A stretch of DNA of 64,000 nucleotides from Paractinoplanes bogorensis (GCF_018829635.1 NZ_JAHKKG010000001.1:1-64000), one strand, 5' to 3'. Positions 18,599 through 27,087 are shown, counted from the stretch's first letter. Program-made: numbers and translations. The notes: generated from the letters alone by a model not told the origin.

Positions 18599-19258
18599 TC
18601 AAGAAGCGCGGCCGCTCCGTCCAGCGGCCGCGCTTCGCCGTTTCCGCACCTTCTTCACGACCCAGAGCGCGACGGTCACGGCGAAGAAGATCCAGATCGC
18701 CAGATCAAAGAATTGGCTGTACGTCTCCAGGTCCTGATAGCGCGACCCGAGCAGATAGCCGCCCCCGACGAAGAGCGCGTTCCACACCCCGCTGCCGATC
18801 GCGGTGAACAGGGTGAACAGGCCGAGCGGCATGCGGTTGGCGCCGGCCGGCACCGAGACCAGGCTGCGCACCACCGGCATGCAGCGTCCGAACAGGACGG
18901 CGGCCTTCTCGTACTTCTCGAACCAGCGGTCGGCCTTGTCCAGATCGTCGGCGTCGACCAGCGGGATGCGGTCGAGCCAGCGCCGCAGCCGATCCTCGCC
19001 CAGGCCGTAGCCGAGCCAGTAGAGCAGCAGCGCGCCGCCGACCGAACCCGCCGTGGCGGCCAGGAAGACCAGAACCAGGTTGACCCGGCCCTCGCTGGCC
19101 AGGTAGCCGCCGAGCGAGAGCACGATCTCGCTCGGGATCGGCGGGATCAGGTTTTCCAGGGCGACAAGCAGGCCGACCCCCACCTCGCCCCACGACTCGA
19201 TGACGGATGCCACCCACCCGGTCAGCCCACCCTGCTGACTCAGACCCGCTTCAGCCAT
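18599..19258 (-). CDS. DedA-family membrane protein
   Basis: The 219-aa protein has the DedA/SNARE-associated layout: an N-terminal amphipathic region, several hydrophobic segments, the PPIPSEIVLSLGG motif near 38-50 and GRCMPVVRS near 122-130. DedA proteins are membrane transporters or flippases linked to envelope integrity; some move undecaprenyl phosphate. The basic C-terminal tail is encoded by the terminator hairpin at 18603-18636. It is a single gene, convergent with the chitinase operon and divergent from the PadR gene. Confidence 0.88.
   Translation of the reverse strand: MAEAGLSQQGGLTGWVASVIESWGEVGVGLLVALENLIPPIPSEIVLSLGGYLASEGRVNLVLVFLAATAGSVGGALLLYWLGYGLGEDRLRRWLDRIPLVDADDLDKADRWFEKYEKAAVLFGRCMPVVRSLVSVPAGANRMPLGLFTLFTAIGSGVWNALFVGGGYLLGSRYQDLETYSQFFDLAIWIFFAVTVALWVVKKVRKRRSAAAGRSGRAS
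18603..18636. terminator. Bidirectional terminator inside the DedA 3' end
   Basis: A perfect 14-bp GC-rich stem (18603-18616 with 18623-18636) closes a 6-nt loop, 19 nt after the chitinase stop. It also encodes the last residues of DedA on the other strand. No T-run flanks it. Confidence 0.8.
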
Positions 19259-19294
19259 CGACTCTCTCTACCCGCCTCGGATGAATCCAATCTT

Positions 19295-19320
19295 GGTATA
19301 TGCCGACGGTCGGTATATGC
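19295..19320 (+). promoter_or_regulatory. PadR promoter and operator
   Basis: The sequence GGTATATGC occurs at 19295-19303 and 19312-19320, flanking an inverted CCGAC/GTCGG pair (19303-19307, 19309-19313). The second copy supplies a TATATG -10 box 8 nt before the GTG start, so the message is probably leaderless and the regulator represses itself. Confidence 0.6.
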
Positions 19321-19327
19321 TGCCGCG

Positions 19328-19660
19328 GTGAACGAGCCGACCTTTCTGATCCTCACGGCGCTGGCCGGCGAGTCCCGGCACGGCTATGCCGTGATCGAAG
19401 ACGTCGAGCAGATGACCGGCGGACGGGTGCGTCTGCGCGCGGGCACGCTCTACGCCGCCCTCGACCGGCTGCGCGGCGAGGGCCTGATCGAGGTCGATCG
19501 GGAGGAAGTCGTCCAGTCCCGGCTCCGGCGCTACTACCGGCTCACGGGGGCCGGCGAGCAGAGCCTGCAGACCGAGACCGACCGGCTGCGCGCGCAAGCC
19601 ACCATCGCGGAGGGCCGGCTGCGGGCCCGCCGCACCAACTTCGGGGGAGCCACCGCATGA
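19328..19660 (+). CDS. PadR-family transcriptional regulator
   Basis: The 110-aa protein matches the small PadR type: an N-terminal winged helix with FLILTALAGESRHGYAVI and the GTLYAALDRLRGEGLI wing, then a dimerisation helix (about 85-105). It should bind the repeated GGTATATGC site in its own promoter. The GTG start is 8 nt after the -10 box. Its stop overlaps the next gene by ATGA, so it controls and is coupled to the three membrane-protein genes that follow. The ligand is unknown. Confidence 0.9.
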   Translation: MNEPTFLILTALAGESRHGYAVIEDVEQMTGGRVRLRAGTLYAALDRLRGEGLIEVDREEVVQSRLRRYYRLTGAGEQSLQTETDRLRAQATIAEGRLRARRTNFGGATA

Positions 19661-20577
19661 CCGAGATCCGCTACCGGCGCCTGCTCGCGCTCTATCCGCG
19701 TGACTTCCGGCAGGAGTACGGCGACGAGATGCTCGGCGTGCTGATGGCCGACCCGCGCCCGGGTGTGGTGCAGACGCTCGACATCGTGCGCGGCGCAATC
19801 CTGGCCCACCTGCGCGCCTCGGTGACCGGTCAGAGCCAGGCGGCCCGGATCGTCCAGATCTTCGGCGCGATGCTGTTGCTGGGCTTCTCGCTGCGCCGGC
19901 TGACCGGCGTGGTGATCATGATGGCCACCGCCACGGCCGACGGTTACACGCCGCACGTCCCGGCCGCCGACTGGGTCCGCCCGGTCGTCTGGGGTGTGGC
20001 GCTGGCCGGGGCCGTCCTCGGGTGGCGGGTGCTGGGCGCCGGGGCGGCGACCATCGGTCTGACCGCCGAGATCCTGGTGCCGTTTCAGTCCTATGCGGAC
20101 ACTCCGGCGACGGTGCTCTACGCCTACTGGCTGATCGTCGCGGCGGCGGTCGTGCTGATCGCCGGCCTCGCCGGCGACGACGCGGGTGTGCTGTGGCCGC
20201 GGGGCTGGTGGCTGGTCGCCGGAGCGGCGGCGGCTCTGGCGGTCGTCGTCGCGCGGGCTCCGTTCGCCTTCTTCGCGTTCGGCTACATCGGGTCGGCCGA
20301 CCTGCTGACCATCGGTGTGACCGTGTCGCTCCTGCTGGTGGCGTTGCTGATGCAGGGCCGTGACCTGCGCCGCCGGCTGTTGTGCTGGGCCGCGCCGATC
20401 GTCGTCAGCGTGCCGCTCGTCCGGTACGGCTTCATCGGCTTCATCGAGTTCAACATGCGCAACCCCGACTCGACCCGGCTGCTCAACCCGCTCCACTGGG
20501 CAGTCCTGGTGATCGTGCCGGCCGCGGCCTTCCTCGGCGCCGCGATGCTCACCAATCGCACCGCCGCGGCCCGCTGA
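19657..20577 (+). CDS. PadR-linked multi-pass membrane protein, paralog 1
   Basis: The 306-aa protein begins with a cytoplasmic motif shared by all three paralogs here (RYRRLL-LYPRDFR-EYGDEMLGVLM). It resembles the permease-prefix segment found in many PadR-linked actinobacterial proteins. Several hydrophobic segments follow from about residue 70, with FQSY near 141 and a conserved GF/IEFNMRNPD region near the end. No nucleotide-binding domain is present. Function is unknown. It overlaps padR by 4 nt, and its stop codon lies in the first of seven 26-bp repeats. Confidence 0.72.
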   Translation: MTEIRYRRLLALYPRDFRQEYGDEMLGVLMADPRPGVVQTLDIVRGAILAHLRASVTGQSQAARIVQIFGAMLLLGFSLRRLTGVVIMMATATADGYTPHVPAADWVRPVVWGVALAGAVLGWRVLGAGAATIGLTAEILVPFQSYADTPATVLYAYWLIVAAAVVLIAGLAGDDAGVLWPRGWWLVAGAAAALAVVVARAPFAFFAFGYIGSADLLTIGVTVSLLLVALLMQGRDLRRRLLCWAAPIVVSVPLVRYGFIGFIEFNMRNPDSTRLLNPLHWAVLVIVPAAAFLGAAMLTNRTAAAR

Positions 20578-20751
20578 ACAGCTGCACCGTCGTGGCCGGC
20601 CGGCGAACCGCATGGTCGCGGCCCGCTGAACAGCTGCACCGTCGTGGCCGGCCGGCGAACCGCATGGTCGCGGCCCGCTGAACAGCCGCACTGTCGCGGC
20701 CGGCTGACGAACTGCGCTGTCGCGGCCCACTGACCACCTGCACTGTCCGCT
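20570..20751 (+). repeat. Seven 26-bp tandem repeats
   Basis: The units begin at 20570, 20596, 20622, 20648, 20674, 20700 and 20726. Alternate units are more alike, giving a 52-bp higher order; the first 52-bp unit is repeated exactly at 20622-20673. The consensus resembles CCCGCTGAACAGCTGCAC-GTCGCGG. The first unit contains the TGA of paralog 1, and the array ends 24 nt before the start of paralog 2. Confidence 0.9.
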
Positions 20752-20774
20752 CCCGCTCACGAAGGAGTCCTGGC

Positions 20775-21725
20775 TTGAGTTCCGAGGCGCGCTACCGGCG
20801 GCTGCTCACGCTCTACCCGCGTGACTTCCGGCGGGAGTACGGCGACGAGATGCTCGGCGTTCTGATGTCCGACCCGCGTCCGGGTGTTCCGCAGGCGCTC
20901 GACCTCGTGCGCGGGGCGGTCCTGGCTCACCTGCGTCTCGCTTTCACCGGACAGAGCCGGGCGGCCCGCGTCGTACAGATCGTCGGTGCCACGCTGTTGT
21001 TCGCCCTGGCGCTGCACCGCGTGAGCGGAGTGCTGTCCACGCGGGCCGTCGTCGACGACCCGAGCTGGGTGACCATCGATACGACGAGCTGGGTTCGTCT
21101 GGCCGCCTGGGGTGTCGCGCTCGCCGGGGCCTGGCTCGGGTCGCGGTGGCTCGGTGCGGCGGGCGCGGCCGTCGGGCTGGGCAACGAGATCGCCGTGCCG
21201 TTCCAGTCCTACCTCGTCACACCGGCCTCGGTGCGCTACGCCGACTGGTTCATCGTCACGGCGATGGTCGTGCTGGCCGCCGGTCTGGTCGCCGAGCGCG
21301 GCGCCCTGCGGATGCGGGGCTGGTCACCGGCGACCGCGGAGGGACTGACCGTCCGCGCCTGGCCGCTGGTCGTCGCCGCCGGGGCGTTGATGGTCGTCCA
21401 CGGCATGGCGTTCGCCTACCAGCTCGGCTCGATGCGCAACGGTTTCGTGCTCGTCGCCGGTCTGTTCGTCCTGGTCTTCGCCGTGCGGCAACCGCGCGAG
21501 CTGCGTGGCCGTCTGGCGGCCTGGGCCGCGCCGGTGCTGATCACGGTCCCGCTGATGCAGTGGGGCTTCGGCGACTTCATCGAGTTCACCGTGCGCAATC
21601 CCGACACGATCCGGCCGATCGGCCCGCTGCAGTGGGCGGCGATGGTGCTGATCCCGGCCGCGGCTTTCCTCGGCGTGGCCCGGCTGAACAACCGCATCGA
21701 GCGTGACCGGAGTGTGAACCGATGA
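20775..21725 (+). CDS. PadR-linked multi-pass membrane protein, paralog 2
   Basis: The 316-aa protein shares the N-terminal RYRRLL-LYPRDFR motif and overall membrane layout with its neighbours. The start is TTG at 20775, supported by GAAGGAG at 20761-20767 and by alignment of its N-terminus with the paralogs. The 197-nt gap from paralog 1 is filled by 26-bp tandem repeats; the next gene overlaps it by 4 nt. A role in membrane transport or sensing is only a guess. Confidence 0.72.
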   Translation: MSSEARYRRLLTLYPRDFRREYGDEMLGVLMSDPRPGVPQALDLVRGAVLAHLRLAFTGQSRAARVVQIVGATLLFALALHRVSGVLSTRAVVDDPSWVTIDTTSWVRLAAWGVALAGAWLGSRWLGAAGAAVGLGNEIAVPFQSYLVTPASVRYADWFIVTAMVVLAAGLVAERGALRMRGWSPATAEGLTVRAWPLVVAAGALMVVHGMAFAYQLGSMRNGFVLVAGLFVLVFAVRQPRELRGRLAAWAAPVLITVPLMQWGFGDFIEFTVRNPDTIRPIGPLQWAAMVLIPAAAFLGVARLNNRIERDRSVNR

Positions 21726-22708
21726 AACCCGAGGCGCGCTACCGGCCGCTGCTTGCGCTCTATCCGCGCGACTTCCGGCAGGAGTACGGCGACGAGATGC
21801 TCGGCGTCCTGATGGCCGATCCGCGTCCTGGCGTGGCTCAGACGTTCGACGTCGTGCGTGGCGCGCTTGCGGCCCATCTGCGCGGGCTCGAAACCGGCCG
21901 GAGTCGTGCGGCCCGGGTCGTGCAGATCTTCGGGGCCATGCTGCTGTTCGCGCTCGGGGTGCGCCGGGTCGCGGGCGTGGCGATCAGGTGGGCTACCGGA
22001 GCCGACGCCGGCTTCGTGCCGCATCTGCCGGCGCTCGACTGGGCGCGTCCGGTGGTCTGGGGTGTGGTGCTGGTCGCGGGCGTCGTCGGGTGGCGGTGGC
22101 TGGGGGCGGCGGGCGCTGCCGTCGGGCTGGCCGCCGAGATCGTGGTGCCGTTCCAGTCCTATGTCAACGCTCCGGCGACGGTGCTCTACGCCTACTGGAT
22201 CATCGTCGCGTCCGCGGTGGTGCTGGCCGCGACGCTGGTTGCCGAGGGTGGTGGTCCGATGCGGCCGCGGGGCGGGTGGCTGGTCGCTGCGGCGGGGGTG
22301 CTGCTGGTCTCGCAAGACACGTTCATGCCCTACCAGGTCTGGTCGAGCGGATCCGCTGCCCTGCACTTTGCGGTTCAGCTCATCGTCATGGTGGTGGCCG
22401 CGCCCGCGCTGGTTGTGGCCGCTCTTGTGCGGCAGGAGCCCGAGGTGCGTCGCCGGCTGCTCGTGTGGGTCGCGCCCGTGCTGATCACCGTGCCGCTGGT
22501 GCAGTGGGGGTTCGGTGGGCTCATCGCGTTCAACATGGCGCACACCGACGTGACCCACTACCTCGGGCCGCTGCAGTGGGCCGCGCTCGTGCTGGTTCCG
22601 GTGGCCACGTTTGTCGCGGTGTCGGCCCTCGACCGCCGGGTCAGCGCGGGCCGGCCGCGCGCGCGTCGTGCTGTCGCGGTTTCGAGGCGGCGGAGGCCGG
22701 ACAAGTAA
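21722..22708 (+). CDS. PadR-linked multi-pass membrane protein, paralog 3
   Basis: The 328-aa third paralog has the same N-terminal motif and membrane layout, with a basic C-terminal tail (RPRARRAVAVSRRRR). The ATG overlaps the stop of paralog 2 (ATGA). The GH13 gene begins 6 nt after its stop, so it could be read from the same message. Three tandem paralogs suggest duplication with later divergence; a hetero-oligomeric membrane complex is possible. Confidence 0.72.
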   Translation: MKPEARYRPLLALYPRDFRQEYGDEMLGVLMADPRPGVAQTFDVVRGALAAHLRGLETGRSRAARVVQIFGAMLLFALGVRRVAGVAIRWATGADAGFVPHLPALDWARPVVWGVVLVAGVVGWRWLGAAGAAVGLAAEIVVPFQSYVNAPATVLYAYWIIVASAVVLAATLVAEGGGPMRPRGGWLVAAAGVLLVSQDTFMPYQVWSSGSAALHFAVQLIVMVVAAPALVVAALVRQEPEVRRRLLVWVAPVLITVPLVQWGFGGLIAFNMAHTDVTHYLGPLQWAALVLVPVATFVAVSALDRRVSAGRPRARRAVAVSRRRRPDK

Positions 22709-22714
22709 GGACGC

Positions 22715-24361
22715 ATGACTGACCGGTGGTATCGGAAAGCCGTTGTCTACTGTGCCGACATCGACACCTTCGCCGACTCGAACGGTGACGGCTGCGGCGA
22801 CATCCGCGGGATGATCGGGCGGCTCGACTATCTGGCCCGGCTCGGGGTCAACTGCCTGTGGCTCAATCCGATCCACCCGACGCCCGACCGCGACGACGGC
22901 TACGACGTGTCGGACTTCTACAACATCGATCCGCGCTTCGGCAATCTCGGAGACTTCGCCGAGTTGCTGCACCAGGCGGGCAACCTCGGCATCAAGGTCA
23001 TCATCGACCTGGTCGTGAACCACACCTCGGACCAGCATCCGTGGTTCCAGTCGGCGCGGTCGTCGCCCGATTCGCCGTACCGGGACTGGTATGTCTGGTC
23101 GGAGACCGAGCCCAGTGACCGCAAGCAGGGCATGGTCTTCCCGGGCGAGCAGGACGAGACGTGGAGCTACGACCGGACGGCGAAGCTCTGGTTCTATCAC
23201 CGGTTCTACAAGTTCCAGCCCGACCTCAACATCAACAATCCCGAGGTGCGCGAGGAGATCAAGAAGATCTGCGCGTTCTGGTTGCAGCTGGGTGTGGCCG
23301 GGTTCCGGATGGACGCGGTGCCGTTCATCATCGAGCAGACCGAGCCCGGTAACCCGGACTCGCCCAAGGACATGGACTTCCTCAGCGAGCTGCGGCAGCA
23401 CGTGCAGTGGCGCAAGGGCGACGCCGTGCTGCTGGCCGAGGCCAACGTCGAGCCCGACCAGCTGGGCCAGTTCTTCGGCGACGGCGGCGGCTCGAACAAC
23501 CGCATCCACATGCTGTTCGACTTCATGCTCAACGGCCGGATGATCCTGGCCCTGGCCCGCGAGGACGCCGAGCCGATCATCGACGGCCTCAAGGACACCC
23601 CGAAGCTGCCCGAGGGCGGCCAGTGGGCCACGTTCCTGCGCAACCACGACGAGATCGACCTGTCCCGGCTCACCGCCGAGCAGCGCAACGAGGTGTTCGC
23701 CAAGTTCGGTCCCGAGCCCGAGATGCAGCTCTACGGCCGGGGCATCCGGCGCCGGCTGGCCCCGATGCTGGGCAACGACCGGCGGCGCCTCGAGCTGGCC
23801 TACGCGCTGCAGTTCAGCCTGCGCGGCACCCCGGTGCTGCGGTACGGCGAGGAGATCGGCATGGGGGACGACCTCGGCGAGGACGGGCGCTACGCCATCC
23901 GTACGGGAATGCAGTGGTCTCATCTGCCCAACGGCGGCTTCTCGAGCGCGAAGACCACGGACCTGGCGCGTCCGGTGATCAGCGGCGGTGACTTCGGCTG
24001 GGAGAAGGTCAACGTCACGCGGCAGCGGCACGACCCGAAATCGCTGCTGTCGTGGTTCGAGCGCATGATCCGGACGCTCCGGGAGGCCCCCGAGGTGGGT
24101 ACCGGCAGCTGCACGCATGTCGATGTTCCGGCCCCGACCAGTGTGTTGGTCCACCGCGCGGACGGCGAGACCGGCACGATGGTCTTCGTGCACAACCTGG
24201 GATCCGAGGCGGCCACCGTCGACCTCAGCTCGCTCTACGCCGAGGCCGAGATGCCGAACGACGTCCTGGCCGACCAGGAGTACGCCGAGCTCGGCCAATG
24301 TGACAAGGTCGAGGTCGCCGGCCACGGATACCGGTGGATTCGCCTACGCCGTACGGCGTGA
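22715..24361 (+). CDS. GH13 alpha-amylase family enzyme, trehalose synthase-like
   Basis: The 548-aa cytoplasmic protein has all GH13 motifs: DLVVNH (about 98-103), the nucleophile Asp200 in GFRMDAVP, the acid/base Glu242 in LLAEAN and His311-Asp312 in FLRNHDE. The DDGYD-SDF and HTSDQHPWF segments match the trehalose synthase (TreS) subfamily. TreS converts maltose and trehalose or feeds the GlgE pathway. No glgE or mak kinase is nearby. It may be in the padR operon, since it starts 6 nt after paralog 3, or may be separately expressed. The precise substrate is uncertain. Confidence 0.85.
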   Translation: MTDRWYRKAVVYCADIDTFADSNGDGCGDIRGMIGRLDYLARLGVNCLWLNPIHPTPDRDDGYDVSDFYNIDPRFGNLGDFAELLHQAGNLGIKVIIDLVVNHTSDQHPWFQSARSSPDSPYRDWYVWSETEPSDRKQGMVFPGEQDETWSYDRTAKLWFYHRFYKFQPDLNINNPEVREEIKKICAFWLQLGVAGFRMDAVPFIIEQTEPGNPDSPKDMDFLSELRQHVQWRKGDAVLLAEANVEPDQLGQFFGDGGGSNNRIHMLFDFMLNGRMILALAREDAEPIIDGLKDTPKLPEGGQWATFLRNHDEIDLSRLTAEQRNEVFAKFGPEPEMQLYGRGIRRRLAPMLGNDRRRLELAYALQFSLRGTPVLRYGEEIGMGDDLGEDGRYAIRTGMQWSHLPNGGFSSAKTTDLARPVISGGDFGWEKVNVTRQRHDPKSLLSWFERMIRTLREAPEVGTGSCTHVDVPAPTSVLVHRADGETGTMVFVHNLGSEAATVDLSSLYAEAEMPNDVLADQEYAELGQCDKVEVAGHGYRWIRLRRTA

Positions 24362-24374
24362 TCCCGGGTTAAAG

Positions 24375-24402
24375 TGCACTCCCAGTGCAAATAAATCGGA
24401 GG
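24375..24402 (+). promoter_or_regulatory. Dyad and ribosome site upstream of the SDR gene
   Basis: A TGCACT-N3-AGTGCA dyad at 24375-24389 lies between the GH13 stop and the SDR start, followed by GGAGG at 24398-24402. The dyad could be an operator for the SDR gene. Confidence 0.4.
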
Positions 24403-24409
24403 CAGCAGA

Positions 24410-25174
24410 GTGTCGCAGTCCGTTCCCACCCGCGTCGCCATCGTCACCGGGGCCGCCCGGGGCATCGGTGAGGCCACCGCCCGCAAGCTCGCCGCCGACG
24501 GCATGGCGGTCGCCGTCGTCGACCTCGACGAGGGTGCGTGTGCCAACACGGTGACGGCGATCCACGACGCGGGCGGCACGGCTCTCGCGGTCGGCGCCGA
24601 CGTCTCCGACGCGATCCAGGTCGGCGCCGCCGTCGAGCGGGTCAAGGCCGAGCTCGGCACGCCGACCGTGCTGGTCAACAACGCCGGGGTGCTGCGCGAC
24701 AACCTGCTGTTCAAGATGACCGACGACGACTGGGAGACCGTGATGGCGGTCCACCTGCGCGGCGCCTTCCTGTTCAGCCGGGCCGTGCAGAAGCACATGG
24801 TCGACGCCGGCTGGGGCCGCATCGTCAGCCTCTCCAGCACCTCGGCCCTCGGTAACCGCGGTCAGGCCAACTACGCCGCGGCCAAGGCCGGTCTGCAGGG
24901 CTTCACCAAGACGCTGGCGATCGAGCTGGGCCGCTACGGCGTCACCGCCAACGCGGTCGCGCCCGGATTCATCGTCACCGACATGACCGCGGCCACCGCG
25001 GCCCGGGTCGGGGTCGATTTCGCCCAGTTCGAGAAGGCTGCGGTGGCTCAGATTCCCGTGGGCCGGGCGGGTCGTCCCGAGGACGTCGCGAACACCGTAT
25101 CCTTCCTCGTCAGCGAGGGCGCCGGATTCGTGTCCGGGCAGGTCATCTATGTTGCCGGAGGCCCCCGCGCATAG
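24410..25174 (+). CDS. Short-chain dehydrogenase/reductase, FabG-like
   Basis: The 254-aa enzyme has the classical SDR layout: the cofactor loop TGAARGIG (13-20), the NNAG motif, the catalytic Ser in SLSST and Tyr-x3-Lys (YAAAK). It resembles 3-oxoacyl-ACP reductase (FabG) and should reduce a keto group with NADPH. No fatty acid synthesis genes are nearby, so the substrate is open. GTG 24410 follows GGAGG by 7 nt. It is probably transcribed alone. Confidence 0.88.
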   Translation: MSQSVPTRVAIVTGAARGIGEATARKLAADGMAVAVVDLDEGACANTVTAIHDAGGTALAVGADVSDAIQVGAAVERVKAELGTPTVLVNNAGVLRDNLLFKMTDDDWETVMAVHLRGAFLFSRAVQKHMVDAGWGRIVSLSSTSALGNRGQANYAAAKAGLQGFTKTLAIELGRYGVTANAVAPGFIVTDMTAATAARVGVDFAQFEKAAVAQIPVGRAGRPEDVANTVSFLVSEGAGFVSGQVIYVAGGPRA

Positions 25175-25204
25175 GCGGCGGTTGCTGGGAGGCGCTACAA
25201 AGAG

Positions 25205-25621
25205 ATGATGATGAACCGACGCATGAGCTCGCGCAGCGTGTCGCTGACCAGCACGTTCTTGCTCCTCGCGGCGGGTGGAGCGGCGGCGTGCGACAACGAC
25301 GACGACTACCAGGACGCGGGTTTCTACTGCGCTGACGCCAACGGGGTCGTCGTCGACGAGGACTACTGCGACGACGACAACAACAACTCCGGCGGCAGCG
25401 CCCTGCCGTTCTTCATCTGGTATTCGTCGGGCTACCGCTCGGGATACCCGGTCGGCTACAAGCTGCCCTCCGGCGGCAGCAAGTTCGCCTACAACGACAA
25501 GGCGGCGCGGCAGTCGTTCGGCCTGCCCTCGAGCGGCCGGATCGGCAACGGCACGGTGAAGACCAGCGTGGTGGGCAAGGGTGGCTCCGCCCGCAGTTCC
25601 AGCAAGAGTGGGGGCAGCTGA
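25205..25621 (+). CDS. Asp/Asn-rich lipoprotein, YgiB-like partner of an ATP-grasp protein
   Basis: The 138-aa product has a signal peptide with a possible lipobox (AAAC), then an acidic Asp/Asn-rich stretch with two further Cys residues. A short aromatic/Gly/Tyr segment (PFFIWYSSGYRSGYP) and a Ser/Gly-rich tail follow. The plan (lipid Cys, Cys-containing acidic region, aromatic segment, Ser-Gly tail) resembles E. coli YgiB, which sits next to the ATP-grasp gene ygiC. Here too the next gene, 2 nt away, is a YgiC-like ATP-grasp. The ATG follows GGGAGG. Function is unknown; homology to DUF1190 is weak and inferred from context. Confidence 0.6.
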   Translation: MMMNRRMSSRSVSLTSTFLLLAAGGAAACDNDDDYQDAGFYCADANGVVVDEDYCDDDNNNSGGSALPFFIWYSSGYRSGYPVGYKLPSGGSKFAYNDKAARQSFGLPSSGRIGNGTVKTSVVGKGGSARSSSKSGGS

Positions 25622-25623
25622 GC

Positions 25624-27087
25624 GTGCGCCGAGTTCCGCACGGTCCGGTTCGCGACGGCTGGAAGCTCACCAACTACAGCCTGGGCCTGACGTACAACGA
25701 CACCGAACTGCCCGACGGGTCGATGGTGTCGTACTGGCAGGAGGGGCCGTACTACGACTTCACCGCGGCCGAGATCGAGGAACTCGAGGCGGCCACCGCC
25801 ACCATTTACGAGATGTGTCTCGAGGCCGGCGACTGGATGGTGCAGCAGTGCCCGCGGCATACGGTGCAGGGTCGTAAGGACGGCTTCTTCGCGTCGGTCT
25901 GCAACCCGGAGAGCTGCTTCCTCGCGAAGATCGGCATCCCCGAGTTCGCCCACGAGCAGATCATCCGGACCTGGTTCGACGGCGACGCCGAGACGTGGAC
26001 GCACTACGACAAAGACCCGGACATGCGGCTGCCGATGGAGACGCCGGACTACTCGCCGAGCGTCTACGGCCGGTTCGATCTCTGGTACAACGGCGCGGGC
26101 AGCACGCCCCGGCTGCTCGAGTTCAACGCGCAGACGCCCACCTCGCTGGTCGAGAGCGCGGTGATCCAATGGCACTGGGCCGACCAGACCGGACTCAGCA
26201 AGCACCCGTGGCGGCAGTGGAACTCGATCCACGACCGTCTGGTCGGCTGGCCCGCGACGCCGGACGAGCCGGCCGATCCGGGCGCGTGGCGGCGCAACAT
26301 CGCCAAGCTCCGCGAAGCCCGCACCTGGCTCCCGGAAAAGCCCAAGATCTTTTTCGCGTACGAGACGTCGGAGCGCACCGGCGAGGACCGGATGAACGTC
26401 GCCTACCTGATGGCGACCGCCGAGGAGGCCGGCTACCCGGTCGAGCTGATCGCCATGAGCCAGATCGGCTGGGACGTGGCCGGCGACCGGGTGCTGTTCG
26501 TGCCCGGCCCGGGCCAGGAGCACAAGGCCGAGCCGATCGACATCATCTTCATGCTCTACCCGTGGGAGTGGTTCTGGAGCGAGGAGGGCGGCAAGGCCTT
26601 CTTCCGCAACATGGCCGACCCGACCAAGCACGGCACGGTCTGGATCGAGCCGCCCTACAAGGCCGCCCTGCTCGGCAACAAGGCCCTGCTCCCGGTGCTG
26701 TGGAAGCTGTTCGGCGACCACCCCGAGCGCGGGCGTCACCTGCTGCCGGCCTACTTCGCCGAGTCGTCCAAGGCGGCCACGCTGACCAGCTACGCCAAGA
26801 AGCCGATCTGGGGACGCGAGGGCGGCTCGGTCACGCTGGTGCGCGAGGGCGAGACGATCACCCAAAACCCATCCGAGTACGGCGCGGACGGGCGCTTCGT
26901 CGTGCAGGAGCTCTGTGAGCTGCCGTCCTTCGAGGGGCTGGAGGGCACGGTGCACCCGGTGATCGGCTCATGGCTGATCGACGGCGAACCGGCCGGCATG
27001 GGCATCCGCGAGGGACTCGGCACGTCGGGACTGGTGACGAACAACACCAGCTTCTTCGTGCCGCACACCATCGAGGCTTCTGATTAA
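25624..27087 (+). CDS. Glutathionylspermidine synthase-like ATP-grasp protein (YgiC type)
   Basis: The 487-aa protein belongs to the family of the synthetase half of glutathionylspermidine synthase (E. coli YgiC/YjfC). It has an ATP-grasp layout, with ARLLEFNAQTP-type text near 155-165 (RLLEFNAQTPTS) and a C-terminal GxMGIREG segment. It may link an amine to a carboxylate with ATP. The substrate is unknown because actinobacteria make mycothiol rather than glutathione. GTG 25624 starts 2 nt after the lipoprotein stop, so the pair is cotranscribed. The 3' end overlaps the convergent membrane gene by 4 nt. Confidence 0.82.
   Translation: MRRVPHGPVRDGWKLTNYSLGLTYNDTELPDGSMVSYWQEGPYYDFTAAEIEELEAATATIYEMCLEAGDWMVQQCPRHTVQGRKDGFFASVCNPESCFLAKIGIPEFAHEQIIRTWFDGDAETWTHYDKDPDMRLPMETPDYSPSVYGRFDLWYNGAGSTPRLLEFNAQTPTSLVESAVIQWHWADQTGLSKHPWRQWNSIHDRLVGWPATPDEPADPGAWRRNIAKLREARTWLPEKPKIFFAYETSERTGEDRMNVAYLMATAEEAGYPVELIAMSQIGWDVAGDRVLFVPGPGQEHKAEPIDIIFMLYPWEWFWSEEGGKAFFRNMADPTKHGTVWIEPPYKAALLGNKALLPVLWKLFGDHPERGRHLLPAYFAESSKAATLTSYAKKPIWGREGGSVTLVREGETITQNPSEYGADGRFVVQELCELPSFEGLEGTVHPVIGSWLIDGEPAGMGIREGLGTSGLVTNNTSFFVPHTIEASD

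Noticed and set aside
20570..20751. CRISPR array
   Set aside because: The units are contiguous without unique spacers and no cas genes are near.
21416..24325. A long open antisense frame of more than 900 codons across the membrane-protein and GH13 genes
   Set aside because: It is the antisense shadow of genes with clear families; it has no ribosome site or known domain, and open frames of this kind are common in high-GC DNA.
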